From assembly GCA_028284905.1 (NCBI GenBank), contig JANQQU010000043.1, positions 186,001 through 250,000 of the forward strand: a stretch of DNA of 64,000 nucleotides, given 5' to 3'. Under the pieces are notes generated by a model, which made no database searches, was not told the origin of the DNA, and saw only the letters and a program-made list of their open reading frames with translations. Position 1 is the stretch's first letter, and each line of letters begins with the position of its first letter. Source of the stretch: Calditrichia bacterium. Lineage in GTDB: Bacteria > Calditrichota > Calditrichia > RBG-13-44-9 > J075. Positions 35,617 through 45,907 of this stretch are shown piece by piece. The translations under genes were made by a program, and so were the position numbers.

Positions 35617-37071
35617 ATGAGAAAAAAGCAGGTAGTTCAAGGGATCAGTTTTCTGATGCTGATTAGTTTGTTACTGTGGGGATTGTCCTGCGCGGTAAAC
35701 CCGGTAACCGGTAAAAGAGAGTTTATGCTGTTATCGGAGGCGGAAGAGATTGCCCTCGGGCAGCAGTCAGATGGCCAGGTGGTCAGCGCTTACGGCGTCT
35801 ACAATGATGCGAAGATTACTAAATTTGTTGCTGATGTCGGAAATCGGATGGTACCGGTATCGCACCGCCCTAATCTGAAATATGAATTTAAGGTGCTGGA
35901 CTCTCCGGTGATCAATGCCTTCGCTGTGCCGGGAGGCTTCGTTTACATCACCCGTGGAATTCTTGCATATATGAACAATGAGGCAGAATTCGCTGGCGTT
36001 ATGGGGCACGAAATTGGGCATATAACCGCCCGCCACTCTGCCAAGCAATATAGCCGGGCGCAATTGGCGACGATTGGATTAGGTATTGGAACTGTAGTTT
36101 CAGAAGATTTTGCCCAATTGGCCGGACTGGCCCAAACCGGTCTCGGTTTAATCTTCCTGAGATTTGGACGGGATGCCGAGCGTGAATCCGATCGCCTGGG
36201 TGTGGAATATTCTACCCGTATCGGTTACGATGCCCGGGAAATGGCAAACTTTTTTCAGACGCTGGATCGCATGTCTCCCGGAGAACGGGGCGGATTACCC
36301 GGATGGTTCTCTACGCATCCCAGTCCTTCCGAGCGCGTCGGGAACATCAAATCTTTGTCTACCCAATGGCAACAGGATCTCAACAAAAATCCTTCTAACT
36401 TAAAAGTAAATCGGGATGGCTTCCTGGCGATGTTGGAAGGAATGGTTTACGGAGAAGACCCCAAGAATGGTTACATCGAAGGCAATATGTTCTATCATCC
36501 GGAGATGAGATTTCAGTTTGGTTTTCCCGCAAATTGGAAAGCGGTAAATTCTGCCAGTCAGGTGCAGGTAGTTAGTGATGACGAAAAAGCAGCGGTCATC
36601 TTATCCCTCGCTTCCGGTTCGATTGCTGCGGTTTCCAGTAAATTCCTTACGGATAGCAAAGCAACAGTGATACGCTCCAGCGATAATGCCGTTAATGGAT
36701 TCCCGGCAAAGCAGGTGATTTCGGATATTGCCAGCCAGCAGGGGACATTACGAGTGGTTTCTTATTTCATCCAATACAACAATAATATCTTTGTTTTTCA
36801 TGGATTTAGCTCTCAGCAAACCTTCTCGAATTACCAGGCAAAGCTGGAATCGGTAATGAAGAATTTCCGCAAGCTGACCGACCCGGCCAAGATCAATGTC
36901 AAGCCGGATCGTATTCGAATTAAAACCGTTAGCCGGCAAATGTCTGCCCGGGATGCATTCCTTTCCCTGGGAGTGGCGGATAAAGATTTGGAAAATATTG
37001 CTTTGATGAATGGCATGCTTTTGACGGATGTTATTCCGGCAAGAACGAAAGTTAAAACGGTTGGCAAATAA
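35617..37071 (+). CDS. M48-family metalloprotease, secreted lipoprotein
   Basis: 484 residues. A lipoprotein signal ends at LSC (Cys near 25). The zinc motif GHEIGHITARHS lies near residue 131-141, and ERESDRLGVEYS supplies the third ligand. This matches BepA/LoiP-like periplasmic peptidases that clear misassembled outer-membrane proteins. A C-terminal beta-rich domain (residues 290-410) and a final small LysM-like stretch (SLGVADKDLENIALMNG) follow. A strong terminator closes the gene. Confidence 0.9.
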   Translation: MRKKQVVQGISFLMLISLLLWGLSCAVNPVTGKREFMLLSEAEEIALGQQSDGQVVSAYGVYNDAKITKFVADVGNRMVPVSHRPNLKYEFKVLDSPVINAFAVPGGFVYITRGILAYMNNEAEFAGVMGHEIGHITARHSAKQYSRAQLATIGLGIGTVVSEDFAQLAGLAQTGLGLIFLRFGRDAERESDRLGVEYSTRIGYDAREMANFFQTLDRMSPGERGGLPGWFSTHPSPSERVGNIKSLSTQWQQDLNKNPSNLKVNRDGFLAMLEGMVYGEDPKNGYIEGNMFYHPEMRFQFGFPANWKAVNSASQVQVVSDDEKAAVILSLASGSIAAVSSKFLTDSKATVIRSSDNAVNGFPAKQVISDIASQQGTLRVVSYFIQYNNNIFVFHGFSSQQTFSNYQAKLESVMKNFRKLTDPAKINVKPDRIRIKTVSRQMSARDAFLSLGVADKDLENIALMNGMLLTDVIPARTKVKTVGK

Positions 37072-37094
37072 AGTTTTAAAACATTGTAGATTAC

Positions 37095-37125
37095 AAAAAA
37101 GGCCGGTTTTATACCGGCCTTTTTT
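37095..37125. terminator. Bidirectional terminator between M48 peptidase and transketolase
   Basis: Perfect 13-bp stem (AAAAAAGGCCGGT / ACCGGCCTTTTTT) with a 5-nt loop. The A and T runs at both ends let it work on both strands, for the M48 gene and the convergent transketolase gene. Confidence 0.92.
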
Positions 37126-37178
37126 ATTGCTCTAAATTCAATTTGAAGTAATGTTTGCTTTCAAAAAATACTATCAGT

Positions 37179-39203
37179 TTACTTTCCGGCTTTCTTAATT
37201 GATCGCTTTGCAGCTGCTGCCATATTCTCCGGTGTTAAGCCGAGATTTTCATAGATCGTTTTATACGGTGCGGAAGCACCAAAGCGATCCAGGCCAATTA
37301 CCTCGCCACTATCACCAACATATTTATGCCAGCCGTTGGTTACACCTGCTTCGATCGCGACACGTGCCTTTACTGAAGGAGGCAGCAATTCTTCACGATA
37401 GGCATCCGGCTGTGCTTCGAACAGCTCCGTGCTGGGCATGGAAATGACCCGTGCCTTGATACCCTCTGCTTCGAGAAGTTTTGCCGCATCGACAGCAATA
37501 TGCGTCTCGGAACCAGTACCGATTAAAATAACATCCGGGGAAGCTGAATCTACGATGGCATATGCGCCTTTACAAACAGCGTCCGCTGTAGCAACTGCCG
37601 GATCGAAAGAATTCAGTCCCTGGCGAGTTAAAACCAATGCTATCGGTCCATGGGAATGTTCCAGGGACGCTTTCCAGGCACCGGCGGTTTCGTTCGCTTC
37701 TGCCGGGCGGATCACTGTAAGATTTGGAATCGCACGCAGTGCATTTAAGTGCTCAATCGGTTGATGCGTGGGACCATCTTCGCCTAATCCAATCGAATCG
37801 TGGGTAAAAACAAAGACGACCTGTTGTTCCATTAATGCAGCGAGGCGGATGCTGCCGCGCATATAATCGGAGAAGACCAGGAATGTACCGCCGTAGGGAA
37901 TGAATTCGCCATGTAGGGCAATACCATTCATAATTGCCCCCATTCCATGCTCACGCACACCATAATGTACATAGCGGCCGGCAAACGCTTCCGGGGTTAA
38001 ATGCGCCTCATCTTTCGGGCGGGTATTGTTTGAACCGGTAAGATCCGCAGAGCCACCGATTAATCCGGGCACATGGGCAAATATCGCATCCAGAACTGCG
38101 CCGGATGCTTTACGGGTTGCCATGGCCGTGTCGGTGGAGAATGTGGGCAAGTGTTTCTCCCAATTAGCCGGCAGTTTGCCGCTGGTCATTTGCTGATATT
38201 CTGCCGCCTCCTGCGGGAAAGCTTTTTCATAAGCCTGGAATTTTTCCTGCCATTCAGACTGGTAAGAATTACCATGAAATTCTACAATTGCTTTATAATC
38301 AATCATTCCTTCCGGAATAAAAAAAGTTGGTGAATCGGGAATACCCAATTCTGCCTTCGTCAGTGCTAATTCTTCGGCACCGAGGGGCTCGCCATGGGCT
38401 TTAGCCGTCCCCGCACGGTTCGGGCTACCAAAACCAATGAATGTTTTACAGGCAATGATCGTTGGGCGATCATCAGAGTTCTTGGCATTGCTGATCGCAG
38501 TATTAATCGCATTTAAATCGTGGCCATCGACCTGAGCGGTAGCCCAGCCATACGCTTCGTAGCGCTTCAAAACATTTTCACTAAAGGAAAGGGCAGTATC
38601 GCCGTCAATGCTGATACTGTTATCGTCATAAAGCACAATAAGGTTTTTCAGCTTAAGATGACCAGCCAGGGAGCAAGCTTCGTGGGAAACCCCTTCCATT
38701 AAATCTCCGTCGCTGGCGATAACATAGGTATAGTGGTTGACTATTTCATGCCCCGGGCGGTTAAACTTTTCTGCCAACCAGCGTTCGGCGATCGCCATAC
38801 CGACAGCGGTAGAAATTCCCTGCCCGAGGGGGCCGGTAGTAGTTTCTACACCAGCGGTGTGTCCATGTTCCGGGTGACCAGGGGTAAGACTGTCCCATTG
38901 ACGGAAATTGCGCAATTCATCCAGGGATAAATCATAACCATGCAGGTGCAATAAACTATAGATGAGCATACTGCCATGACCGGCAGATAATACAAAACGA
39001 TCCCGGTTATGCCAATGTGGGTCTTTCGGATTGTGACGAAGGTGTTTTAGCCATAAAGTTGCCGCAACATCCGCCATTCCTAAAGGGAGGCCGGGATGTC
39101 CGGAGTTTGCTGCCTGAACACCATCCATCGAAAGTCCGCGGATCGTTTTAGCCAGCAGTTTTATAAATTCGGTATCTTTTACGGATATAGATTGGGCTGT
39201 CAT
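37179..39203 (-). CDS. tkt: Transketolase
   Basis: 674 residues, full length. Thiamine diphosphate motif [14 protein letters not shown] near residues 166-179 with NSISIDG; catalytic region SGHPGLPLG near residue 35, GHGSMLIY, and [12 protein letters not shown] near 425, with the cofactor-contacting Glu. It transfers two-carbon ketol units in the pentose phosphate pathway and carbon fixation cycles. GAGGA precedes the ATG at 39203. Convergent with the M48 gene, sharing the terminator. Confidence 0.97.
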   Translation of the reverse strand: MTAQSISVKDTEFIKLLAKTIRGLSMDGVQAANSGHPGLPLGMADVAATLWLKHLRHNPKDPHWHNRDRFVLSAGHGSMLIYSLLHLHGYDLSLDELRNFRQWDSLTPGHPEHGHTAGVETTTGPLGQGISTAVGMAIAERWLAEKFNRPGHEIVNHYTYVIASDGDLMEGVSHEACSLAGHLKLKNLIVLYDDNSISIDGDTALSFSENVLKRYEAYGWATAQVDGHDLNAINTAISNAKNSDDRPTIIACKTFIGFGSPNRAGTAKAHGEPLGAEELALTKAELGIPDSPTFFIPEGMIDYKAIVEFHGNSYQSEWQEKFQAYEKAFPQEAAEYQQMTSGKLPANWEKHLPTFSTDTAMATRKASGAVLDAIFAHVPGLIGGSADLTGSNNTRPKDEAHLTPEAFAGRYVHYGVREHGMGAIMNGIALHGEFIPYGGTFLVFSDYMRGSIRLAALMEQQVVFVFTHDSIGLGEDGPTHQPIEHLNALRAIPNLTVIRPAEANETAGAWKASLEHSHGPIALVLTRQGLNSFDPAVATADAVCKGAYAIVDSASPDVILIGTGSETHIAVDAAKLLEAEGIKARVISMPSTELFEAQPDAYREELLPPSVKARVAIEAGVTNGWHKYVGDSGEVIGLDRFGASAPYKTIYENLGLTPENMAAAAKRSIKKAGK

Positions 39204-39314
39204 ATCTTCCTCTACAATTTCAAACAGTTTAACACGATCTTTTAGACAGCCCTAAACATAAGGAGGGAAAAGATTGAAATCAATCAGTTAACTTTCTTGC
39301 GGGTAAAAATTAAG

Positions 39315-39950
39315 CTATTCGAAAAGGGTTTGCAGTACAGCCGGGGATTCAGCAGTAAAGTCCGGGGAGAAAGCCTTGAGGTTTTCCAGGTCACGAAAGC
39401 CATATCCTACTGCGCAAGTCTTTACGCCGGCAGCTTTGCCTGCGAGGATGTCGTTGCCGCTATCGCCGATCATGATAGTATCTCTGGGCAATACTTTCAT
39501 TTGCTCAAGTATCAGTGAGATGCCTTCCGGTGAAGGTTTGAGAGAAATGTCTGCCTTTGCGCCGACGACCATTCCAAAATATGCGGACAACTCCAGATGG
39601 TTAACAATTTCCTGGGCGTAAACTTCTGGTTTGTTGGTTAATACCGCTTTTTGATAATCATTATAGTGTTCAAGCATTTCCCGAATACCATCGTAGGGTT
39701 TCGTTTCGTCCAGATGATGTCGGCTATAATATTGCTGAAAGTATCGAATGCCCTGCTTCAGTAACTGCTCGGGAGGATCCTGCATCGATCTTTCCATCAA
39801 CTTATACATGCCATCGCCAACAAACCGTTGAACCGTTTGCCGGTTAAGCGCTGAATATCCAAATTGCCGGATACTGTAATTAACTGCATTGGTCAGATCC
39901 TGTAAGGTGTCTATCAGGGTACCGTCGAGATCAAAAATCAAAAGTTTCAT
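39315..39950 (-). CDS. gph: HAD phosphatase, phosphoglycolate-phosphatase-like
   Basis: 211 residues. HAD motif I as DLDGTLIDT (residues 7-15), motif II as VLTNKP near 106, and motif III/IV as MIGDSGNDILAGKAAG near 176-191. Sequence length and the cap helices match Gph-type phosphoglycolate phosphatases, but other substrates (phosphosugars, pyrophosphate) are possible. It lies 111 nt upstream of the transketolase gene on the same strand, where phosphoglycolate or sugar phosphate cleavage would fit. Confidence 0.82.
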   Translation of the reverse strand: MKLLIFDLDGTLIDTLQDLTNAVNYSIRQFGYSALNRQTVQRFVGDGMYKLMERSMQDPPEQLLKQGIRYFQQYYSRHHLDETKPYDGIREMLEHYNDYQKAVLTNKPEVYAQEIVNHLELSAYFGMVVGAKADISLKPSPEGISLILEQMKVLPRDTIMIGDSGNDILAGKAAGVKTCAVGYGFRDLENLKAFSPDFTAESPAVLQTLFE

Positions 39951-40158
39951 TCTTAAAACCCGCTATTTCCTCAGATAATCTTCAAATACTATTTGAAACT
40001 GTCACCGAAATTGCGTAAATCAGCAAAGGCCCTGCAATTTATGCATAAACAGGAAATTGAAATGTCATAGATAACATTTTTAGAATAATGAATTTAATTT
40101 GTAATTCGGTTGGCTGTACTATGAATTTTTATTCGCTGACTTGATTATTGGAGGTGAA

Positions 40159-40614
40159 ATGATGTTGTCACGCTTATTATTGTGGGGACTGCTGTTTCTT
40201 GGATTCGTTGCTTGTGAACAAATACCTGAGAAAAAGCCCGTAAATACGAATGATATCCGTGAAGTGTTAAATCGGCAGGTGATTGCCTGGAATAAGGGAA
40301 ATATTACCGGCTATATGGCTGGCTACTGGCAATCGGACTCATTGCGTTTTGTTTCCGGCGGGGATATCAATTTGGGCTGGCAGGCTACTCTGGAACGATA
40401 TCAGAGGCGATATCATAACCGGGACTTAATGGGAAGGCTACAATTTAGTCAAATTGATATACGAGTGATTGACGAAAAGACAGCACTCGCGTTCGGGAAA
40501 TGGGCTTTACAGCGAAAAAACGATGCCCCCTGGGGATTGTTTACATTGCTATTTCGCAAAATGGATAATGGATGGAAAATCGTTCACGATCATACATCCT
40601 CATCTGATGAATAA
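40159..40614 (+). CDS. NTF2-like lipoprotein (SnoaL/DUF4440 fold)
   Basis: 151 residues from the ATG at 40159, with GGAGGTGA just upstream; an in-frame TTG at 40141 would start before the ribosome-binding site. Lipoprotein signal ends LGFVAC (Cys near 19). The cone-shaped NTF2-like fold is suggested by AWNKGNITGYMAGYW, LERYQRRYH and GWKIVHDHTS, the pattern of DUF4440/SnoaL proteins. No catalytic role assigned. Followed 47 nt later by the PhyH dioxygenase gene. Confidence 0.82.
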   Translation: MMLSRLLLWGLLFLGFVACEQIPEKKPVNTNDIREVLNRQVIAWNKGNITGYMAGYWQSDSLRFVSGGDINLGWQATLERYQRRYHNRDLMGRLQFSQIDIRVIDEKTALAFGKWALQRKNDAPWGLFTLLFRKMDNGWKIVHDHTSSSDE

Positions 40615-40661
40615 AGTTGTACTTTCGGGAGACTTTTCCTCGCTAAATTTGGAGACAAAGT

Positions 40662-41504
40662 ATGCAAATTAGTAATGAGCAGCTGGCATTTTATGAAGCA
40701 AATGGATATTTGATTATCGAAGACTGGCTCAGTGCCGATACCTGTCGTCAGCTGCGTGATACTGCCCGTGGAATGGTGGAAGCGTTTGATCCCGGCGAAG
40801 TCGCCTCGATCTTTACCACAAACGAACAGGAACGGAACAGCGATGAATATTTTCTAACATCCGGCGATAAAATCCGATTCTTTTTTGAGGAGGAGGCTTT
40901 TTTGGCAAATGGAGAATTACGGCAGGAAAAGGCATTGTCTATTAATAAAATTGGACATGCATTACACGATTTGTCCGAACCCTTTCGTAAGATCAGCTAT
41001 AGTCCCGAGTTGGCAGCGTTAGCACGAAAAATCGGTTTCCAAAAACCGCTTGCCGCCCAATCGATGTATATATTCAAACAGCCGAATATTGGCGGAGAAG
41101 TAAACTGCCATCAGGATAGCACTTTTCTATATACCGATCCCCCCAGCGTAGTTGGATTTTGGATGGCGTTGGAAGATGCTACCCTGGAAAACGGCTGTCT
41201 TTGGGCATTGCCCGGCGGGCACAAAATTTCCTTAAAATCCCGCTTTATCCGGGATGGCAAAGGTGGTACTACCTTTCAGGTGCTGGATGAAGCTGCAATT
41301 CCTTCAGAAGGGTTACAAGCCCTGCCGGTTCGGGAAGGAACGCTGATATTACTGCATGGACAATTGCCGCACCTCAGTAAGACGAACCGTTCACCCAAAT
41401 CCCGTCACGCCTATGCGCTGCATGTTATTGAAGGCAACCATGATTACCCTGCGGACAATTGGTTGGCCCGTCCTGTCAATAATCCTTTTAAACTTTTAGC
41501 GTAG
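40662..41504 (+). CDS. Phytanoyl-CoA dioxygenase-family Fe(II)/2-oxoglutarate oxygenase
   Basis: 280 residues. The double-stranded beta-helix iron ligands are in CHQDST (His and Asp, near residue 147-149) and a later His in LHGQLPHLSK near 231, with Arg nearby in SPKSRHAYALH. The family hydroxylates varied lipids and small molecules with 2-oxoglutarate and O2. Substrate unknown. Probably in one operon with the preceding lipoprotein gene. It is convergent with the SRPBCC gene. Confidence 0.88.
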   Translation: MQISNEQLAFYEANGYLIIEDWLSADTCRQLRDTARGMVEAFDPGEVASIFTTNEQERNSDEYFLTSGDKIRFFFEEEAFLANGELRQEKALSINKIGHALHDLSEPFRKISYSPELAALARKIGFQKPLAAQSMYIFKQPNIGGEVNCHQDSTFLYTDPPSVVGFWMALEDATLENGCLWALPGGHKISLKSRFIRDGKGGTTFQVLDEAAIPSEGLQALPVREGTLILLHGQLPHLSKTNRSPKSRHAYALHVIEGNHDYPADNWLARPVNNPFKLLA

Positions 41505-41516
41505 AGGACTTGGCTA

Positions 41517-41963
41517 CTAGCTTGCGGCGACTTCTTCGCCTTCGGCAAACTTTTTAAAGTTCTCCATATAGACTCTGCTTTGCTTACTAAAAGCACCTTT
41601 CATGAAGAAAGCGAACACTTTCATAAAACCGCTAAATTCGAAGACATTTTCCGAGACCCAGCGAGTTTTTTCACCTTCGGCATGAAAATAGTTGTTTACC
41701 CAGTTCATAACGCCTTTCGCCTCATAGGTGCCGGAGAATTCATCTGGGAAATTCCGGGTGGTGATGGTTTCGACCATTTCAATGGTTCGGCCATTTTGCT
41801 CAAAGACCAAATGGGACTTTGCACCTTCCTGGCCCGGTTCTCCACTTATTGCTTCAAATGATTTAAGACCTACCATCCACTTCTTCATGTTCTCGACATT
41901 ATCGAATAAAGCAATAACTTCATCTCTTGGCTTATCGATAATAATTTCAGTCTGATATTTCAT
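41517..41963 (-). CDS. SRPBCC-family (START-like) protein
   Basis: 148 residues from the ATG at 41963; the frame extends to 41990 but that region gives a weaker start. The helix-grip fold is seen as ETIIIDKPRDEVIALFDNV-type start and WMVGLKSFEAISGEPGQEGA. Members bind hydrophobic ligands; the function is unknown. Its stop lies 12 nt from that of the convergent PhyH gene. Confidence 0.85.
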   Translation of the reverse strand: MKYQTEIIIDKPRDEVIALFDNVENMKKWMVGLKSFEAISGEPGQEGAKSHLVFEQNGRTIEMVETITTRNFPDEFSGTYEAKGVMNWVNNYFHAEGEKTRWVSENVFEFSGFMKVFAFFMKGAFSKQSRVYMENFKKFAEGEEVAAS

Positions 41964-42208
41964 TCCTGATCCCTTATAAATGTTTAACATAAAGCAGGAT
42001 TAAGTATCTGGTAATCCATTCCTGTTTTAAAAATTATACCATCTCTGCGGGACATAAACAAATTCGCCGCAGTGGAAGTCAGGAAATTTTATGGCTTTAA
42101 GATTCATAATTGGATTGCCGTTCTATTGTCTAAAATATTCGAAGTACTTATCTTGCCGGATTAGTAAATAGATACTAGAATGATTTACGTTTCCGAAGGC
42201 GCTGATTT

Positions 42209-45200
42209 ATGAAATACTTGCTTTGCTGTTTGATGCTTATGCTCTTTTCTGCTTGTAATTTTACTGAAATCGAAAGAGAGGAAAAACGAGTTCTGTTAGT
42301 GGTTGGTCCGGAAGCCCTGCAGTTGCCGGGGAATGCGGATATTGTTGAAAAACTCGCAGCGGTAGCATCTACAGAACAAATCCGGCTTGATACCAGTTTT
42401 ACCTTTGAATTGCTGGAGGAGGACACACTTCAGACTTACAGCACCCTTGTATTGCTGGATATCATCGAGGATTCTCTCAGGGTTTGGCACCATGCCGATA
42501 TCGAGCGCTACGTCGAAATGGGGGGCGGAGTGATCATCGCTGATACTAACCGGGTAACGCCATATCTCTGGCCCTGGTTCTCCGGATTGAAGTCGGGGGA
42601 TTATCAAGCAGCAGTGGCCTATACACCAGAAGATGATCCGCTGGCCGACGTTTCAAAATATAAATTGGGAAGCGGAAGGGTCGCAGTGCCGCAATCATCC
42701 GGACTGGATGAGGAGAAAGTCTCCGCCTTACTATCGTTTTCCATTGACAATAATCGTTATGATCCTGCCAAAGCTGTCAGTCCCCGCGCAGCAAATTTTA
42801 ATCGCTACACCAAAATTGTATTGGATGATAATATCTACGAGCCGATGGATTTGGTGGTCTTACCGGACTTACGGGTGTTATTCCTGGAACGGCGTGGTAA
42901 AATGAAGATGTATGATCCGGCACTGGAGGAAACCCGCCAGGTAGCCAACTTTGATGTTTGTATCGATGGCAACTACGAGGATGGACTGACCGGATTGGCC
43001 CTTGATCCCGGGTATGGTAAGGAAAATCACTGGATTTACGTTTATTACTCGCCATCTGCTGCCTGCGATAACCCCAATCAATATCTTTCCCGCTTTGTTT
43101 TTAAGGACGACAGCTTACATCGTGCTTCGGAAAAGGTTGTGCTGGAAGTTTTCGTTCAGCGCGAGACCTGCTGCCATTCCGGAGGCGCCATCAAGTTTGG
43201 GCCGGATAGCTTGCTTTACCTTTCTACCGGAGATAATACCAGCTCGAAAGAATCGGATGGTTTTACGCCAATCGACGAACGCCCAGGTCGCGGGCCTTTC
43301 GATGCCCAGAAGTCATCCAGTAATACTCATGACCTTCGCGGTAAAATTCTGAGGATAAAACCGGAAGCCGATGGCAGCTACACGATTCCGGATGGCAACC
43401 TCTTTCCGAAAGATGGTTCGCAGGGACGTCCGGAAATTTATGCGATGGGCTGCCGTAATCCTTTCCGGATTGCCATCGATCCGCAAACCAACTGGCTCTA
43501 CTGGGGAGATGTCGGTCCGGATGGTGGACATCCCGGTCGCTACGGCCCTGCCAGCCTTGATGAATGGAATCAGGCAAAAGGGCCCGGTTTTTTTGGATGG
43601 CCTTATTTTGTGGGGGATAATGCAGCCTACAACGAGCGGGACTTTGCGACAGACGAAGTGGGCGCTCCTTTCGACCCTGCCCATCCGGTAAATGATTCTC
43701 CGAACAATTCCGGTAGCCGGGAGCTACCGCCGGCGCAACCTTCCTGGGTGTGGTATGATTATGGCGATTCGGAAGAGTTCCCGCTGTTAGGGGCCGGCAG
43801 CCGGAGTGCGATGGCCGGGCCATTCTATTCTTCCTCCGCGGTTGATCCACAGTCTCCGGTAAAATTCCCCGAATATTATGATGGTAAATTTTTTGCATTC
43901 GAATGGGCCCGCAGCTGGATTCAGGTTTGGACAATAGATAAAACAACCGGCGAGCTGTTGAAGATGGAACCACTGTTGCCGAAGATGCCTTTAAGCAAAC
44001 CGATTGATGTCGAATTTGGACCGGATGGTGCACTCTATCTGTTAGAATACGGTCGACAATATTTTATGAATAATCCTGATGCAACACTTTCCCGCATTGG
44101 TTTTGCCCGGGGAAATCGGCCTCCGGTTGCGCAGGTTCATGTGGATAAAGCCAACGGCGCTGCACCGCATAGCGTCCGCTTTTCCGCAACAGGGTCCTAC
44201 GATTTTGATGTGGAAGATAGCCTGCTAACATATGAATGGCATTTCACCGATACGGCAAACGTGCAGGCGACCGGGGAATCTGTAGAATTTACATTTACTG
44301 AAAATGGTATTTATGCAGCTCAGCTAAATGTGCGGGATTCTCACGGGGCGGTCACTACCCTCGAGGAAACAATACAGGTTGGTAATGCACCACCACAGGT
44401 AGCCATTAGATTAGCCGGTAATTCTACATTTTATACTGCTAAAGAAAAATTGAACTATAATATCGAAATTTCCGATAAAGAAGATCTTGAGAATGGCGGG
44501 ATTCAGGCCAATGATGCTGTTGTGAATTTTTCCTGGATGGCTGATGCGGACTATTTGGAAGAGTTATTAAAAGGGAGAGAAGAACTGCCGGATGCGCCAT
44601 TGGAGTTTATTGATGGTGTCCGCTTAATCGCAGGTAGTGACTGTGCCAGTTGTCATGATGTTCATAAGCAGAATATTGGTCCTTCCTACGAAGAAATTGC
44701 CCGTTATTATCAAAAGCAAAATGTTGAAGAGCTGGTGCCGCATCTTGCCTTGAAAATTATTAAAGGCGGGAATGAAACCTGGGGCGGTGCGATGATGGCA
44801 GCACATCCGCAATTGTCGCAAAGTGACGCGGAGAAAATGACTCGCTATATACTTTCGCTGAACAATGAAAGTAAGCGTTATCCTTTGAATGGGACATTTC
44901 AATTGGGCAATCACAAGACCGCTGAATCGCCCGGAGGATATATTATCTCCGCAACCTATAAAGATCGTGGTGCGAATGGGATAGAAGGTCTCTCCGGAAA
45001 AGATGTGAAAATTCTTCGTTCCCCAAAAGTTGAAGCAGAAACCTATGACGATGTCTATAATGGACTTGAAAATCGTTTCGGCGAAAACCGTGAAAAAATT
45101 CAGGTAAACATGCGTGCGAGCAGTTGGCTGATGTTCAAAAAACTTGATCTTGCCGGAATGAAGCGCGCACGAATTCGCCTGAAACATTACCTGCCGGCAA

Positions 45201-45406
45201 GCTTGGCGCTTTACCGCCATGGCGTAGATGGCGAGCTGATGGGACAGTTAAAGATTAGCCAAAGTGGGGCCAATGGAGAATGGCGGGAATATGATATTCC
45301 GCTGAATAAGAAGACAAAAGGTATAGCAGATATTTATCTTGTTTTAAACGCCCAGGTAACGAATGATTTTGATGTATTTAATGTGGATTGGATTGAATTC
45401 AAATAA
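42209..45406 (+). CDS. PQQ-type sugar dehydrogenase fusion: ThuA-like, GSDH propeller, PKD, cytochrome c, CBM
   Basis: 1065 residues, lipoprotein signal ending FSACN. Order: ThuA-like domain (20-180); soluble glucose/sorbosone dehydrogenase propeller (200-630), with the EDGLTGLALDP and GGAIKFGPDSLLYLSTGD loops typical of calcium/PQQ propellers; a PKD domain (640-730, SATGSYDFDVED); a second Ig-like stretch; a cytochrome c domain with CASCH at 811-815 and a later Met in the MMAAHPQ loop; and a C-terminal carbohydrate-binding-like domain from about 935 (AETYDDVYNG). It would oxidise a sugar outside the cytosol and pass electrons to its own heme. The cupin gene follows within 20 nt. Confidence 0.9.
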   Translation: MKYLLCCLMLMLFSACNFTEIEREEKRVLLVVGPEALQLPGNADIVEKLAAVASTEQIRLDTSFTFELLEEDTLQTYSTLVLLDIIEDSLRVWHHADIERYVEMGGGVIIADTNRVTPYLWPWFSGLKSGDYQAAVAYTPEDDPLADVSKYKLGSGRVAVPQSSGLDEEKVSALLSFSIDNNRYDPAKAVSPRAANFNRYTKIVLDDNIYEPMDLVVLPDLRVLFLERRGKMKMYDPALEETRQVANFDVCIDGNYEDGLTGLALDPGYGKENHWIYVYYSPSAACDNPNQYLSRFVFKDDSLHRASEKVVLEVFVQRETCCHSGGAIKFGPDSLLYLSTGDNTSSKESDGFTPIDERPGRGPFDAQKSSSNTHDLRGKILRIKPEADGSYTIPDGNLFPKDGSQGRPEIYAMGCRNPFRIAIDPQTNWLYWGDVGPDGGHPGRYGPASLDEWNQAKGPGFFGWPYFVGDNAAYNERDFATDEVGAPFDPAHPVNDSPNNSGSRELPPAQPSWVWYDYGDSEEFPLLGAGSRSAMAGPFYSSSAVDPQSPVKFPEYYDGKFFAFEWARSWIQVWTIDKTTGELLKMEPLLPKMPLSKPIDVEFGPDGALYLLEYGRQYFMNNPDATLSRIGFARGNRPPVAQVHVDKANGAAPHSVRFSATGSYDFDVEDSLLTYEWHFTDTANVQATGESVEFTFTENGIYAAQLNVRDSHGAVTTLEETIQVGNAPPQVAIRLAGNSTFYTAKEKLNYNIEISDKEDLENGGIQANDAVVNFSWMADADYLEELLKGREELPDAPLEFIDGVRLIAGSDCASCHDVHKQNIGPSYEEIARYYQKQNVEELVPHLALKIIKGGNETWGGAMMAAHPQLSQSDAEKMTRYILSLNNESKRYPLNGTFQLGNHKTAESPGGYIISATYKDRGANGIEGLSGKDVKILRSPKVEAETYDDVYNGLENRFGENREKIQVNMRASSWLMFKKLDLAGMKRARIRLKHYLPASLALYRHGVDGELMGQLKISQSGANGEWREYDIPLNKKTKGIADIYLVLNAQVTNDFDVFNVDWIEFK

Positions 45407-45421
45407 AGAATGGAGACGACT

Positions 45422-45895
45422 ATGAAAACGAAGCTGTTTCAATATGTATTGCTAGCTGCTGCATTGTTGATCGCATTTATTGCTGGTACGATTATCGCAG
45501 ATCAATCTGAAACTGATTTGACAAGCCAGGTAGTAAGTGAGGAAAAAGCGGCGAAAGATGTTGCGGATTGGGGAACATTTTATGCCTATTATACCGGGCA
45601 AACCTTTGGCACCAGAGAGGCTTTGAATGGTGTCGCTGTAATTAAACCCGGCCGGGAAATCCATCCTCCGCATCGTCATGCAGAAGAAGAGTTCCTGATG
45701 GTTATCGAGGGGGAAGGGGAGTGGCATGTGAATGGGAAAGACTTCCCGGCGAAAAAAGGCGATATTCTCTATGCAGCCCCCTGGGATATTCATGGCATAA
45801 AAAATACCGGAAAAACCGAGCTGCGCTTTGTGGTTTGGAAGTGGAATAATAAAGGGGTAGATATACCTGCAGATCCTCAGGCAGATGAAAAATAA
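45422..45895 (+). CDS. Membrane-anchored cupin-domain protein
   Basis: 157 residues from the ATG at 45422 (GGAG 6 nt upstream). An N-terminal hydrophobic segment (residues 5-22) anchors or exports it. The cupin barrel contains HPPHRHAEEEFLMV, with metal-binding His, His and Glu, and a later His in PWDIHGIKN. It may bind sugar or act on the product of the upstream dehydrogenase. The two genes are 15 nt apart. Confidence 0.85.
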   Translation: MKTKLFQYVLLAAALLIAFIAGTIIADQSETDLTSQVVSEEKAAKDVADWGTFYAYYTGQTFGTREALNGVAVIKPGREIHPPHRHAEEEFLMVIEGEGEWHVNGKDFPAKKGDILYAAPWDIHGIKNTGKTELRFVVWKWNNKGVDIPADPQADEK

Positions 45896-45907
45896 GTCTC
45901 AAGGTGT

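Noticed and set aside
43263-44033. 256-codon minus-strand ORF inside the PQQ dehydrogenase gene
   Set aside because: Antisense to a well-supported multi-domain gene; rich in Arg, His, Ser and Pro with no motif.
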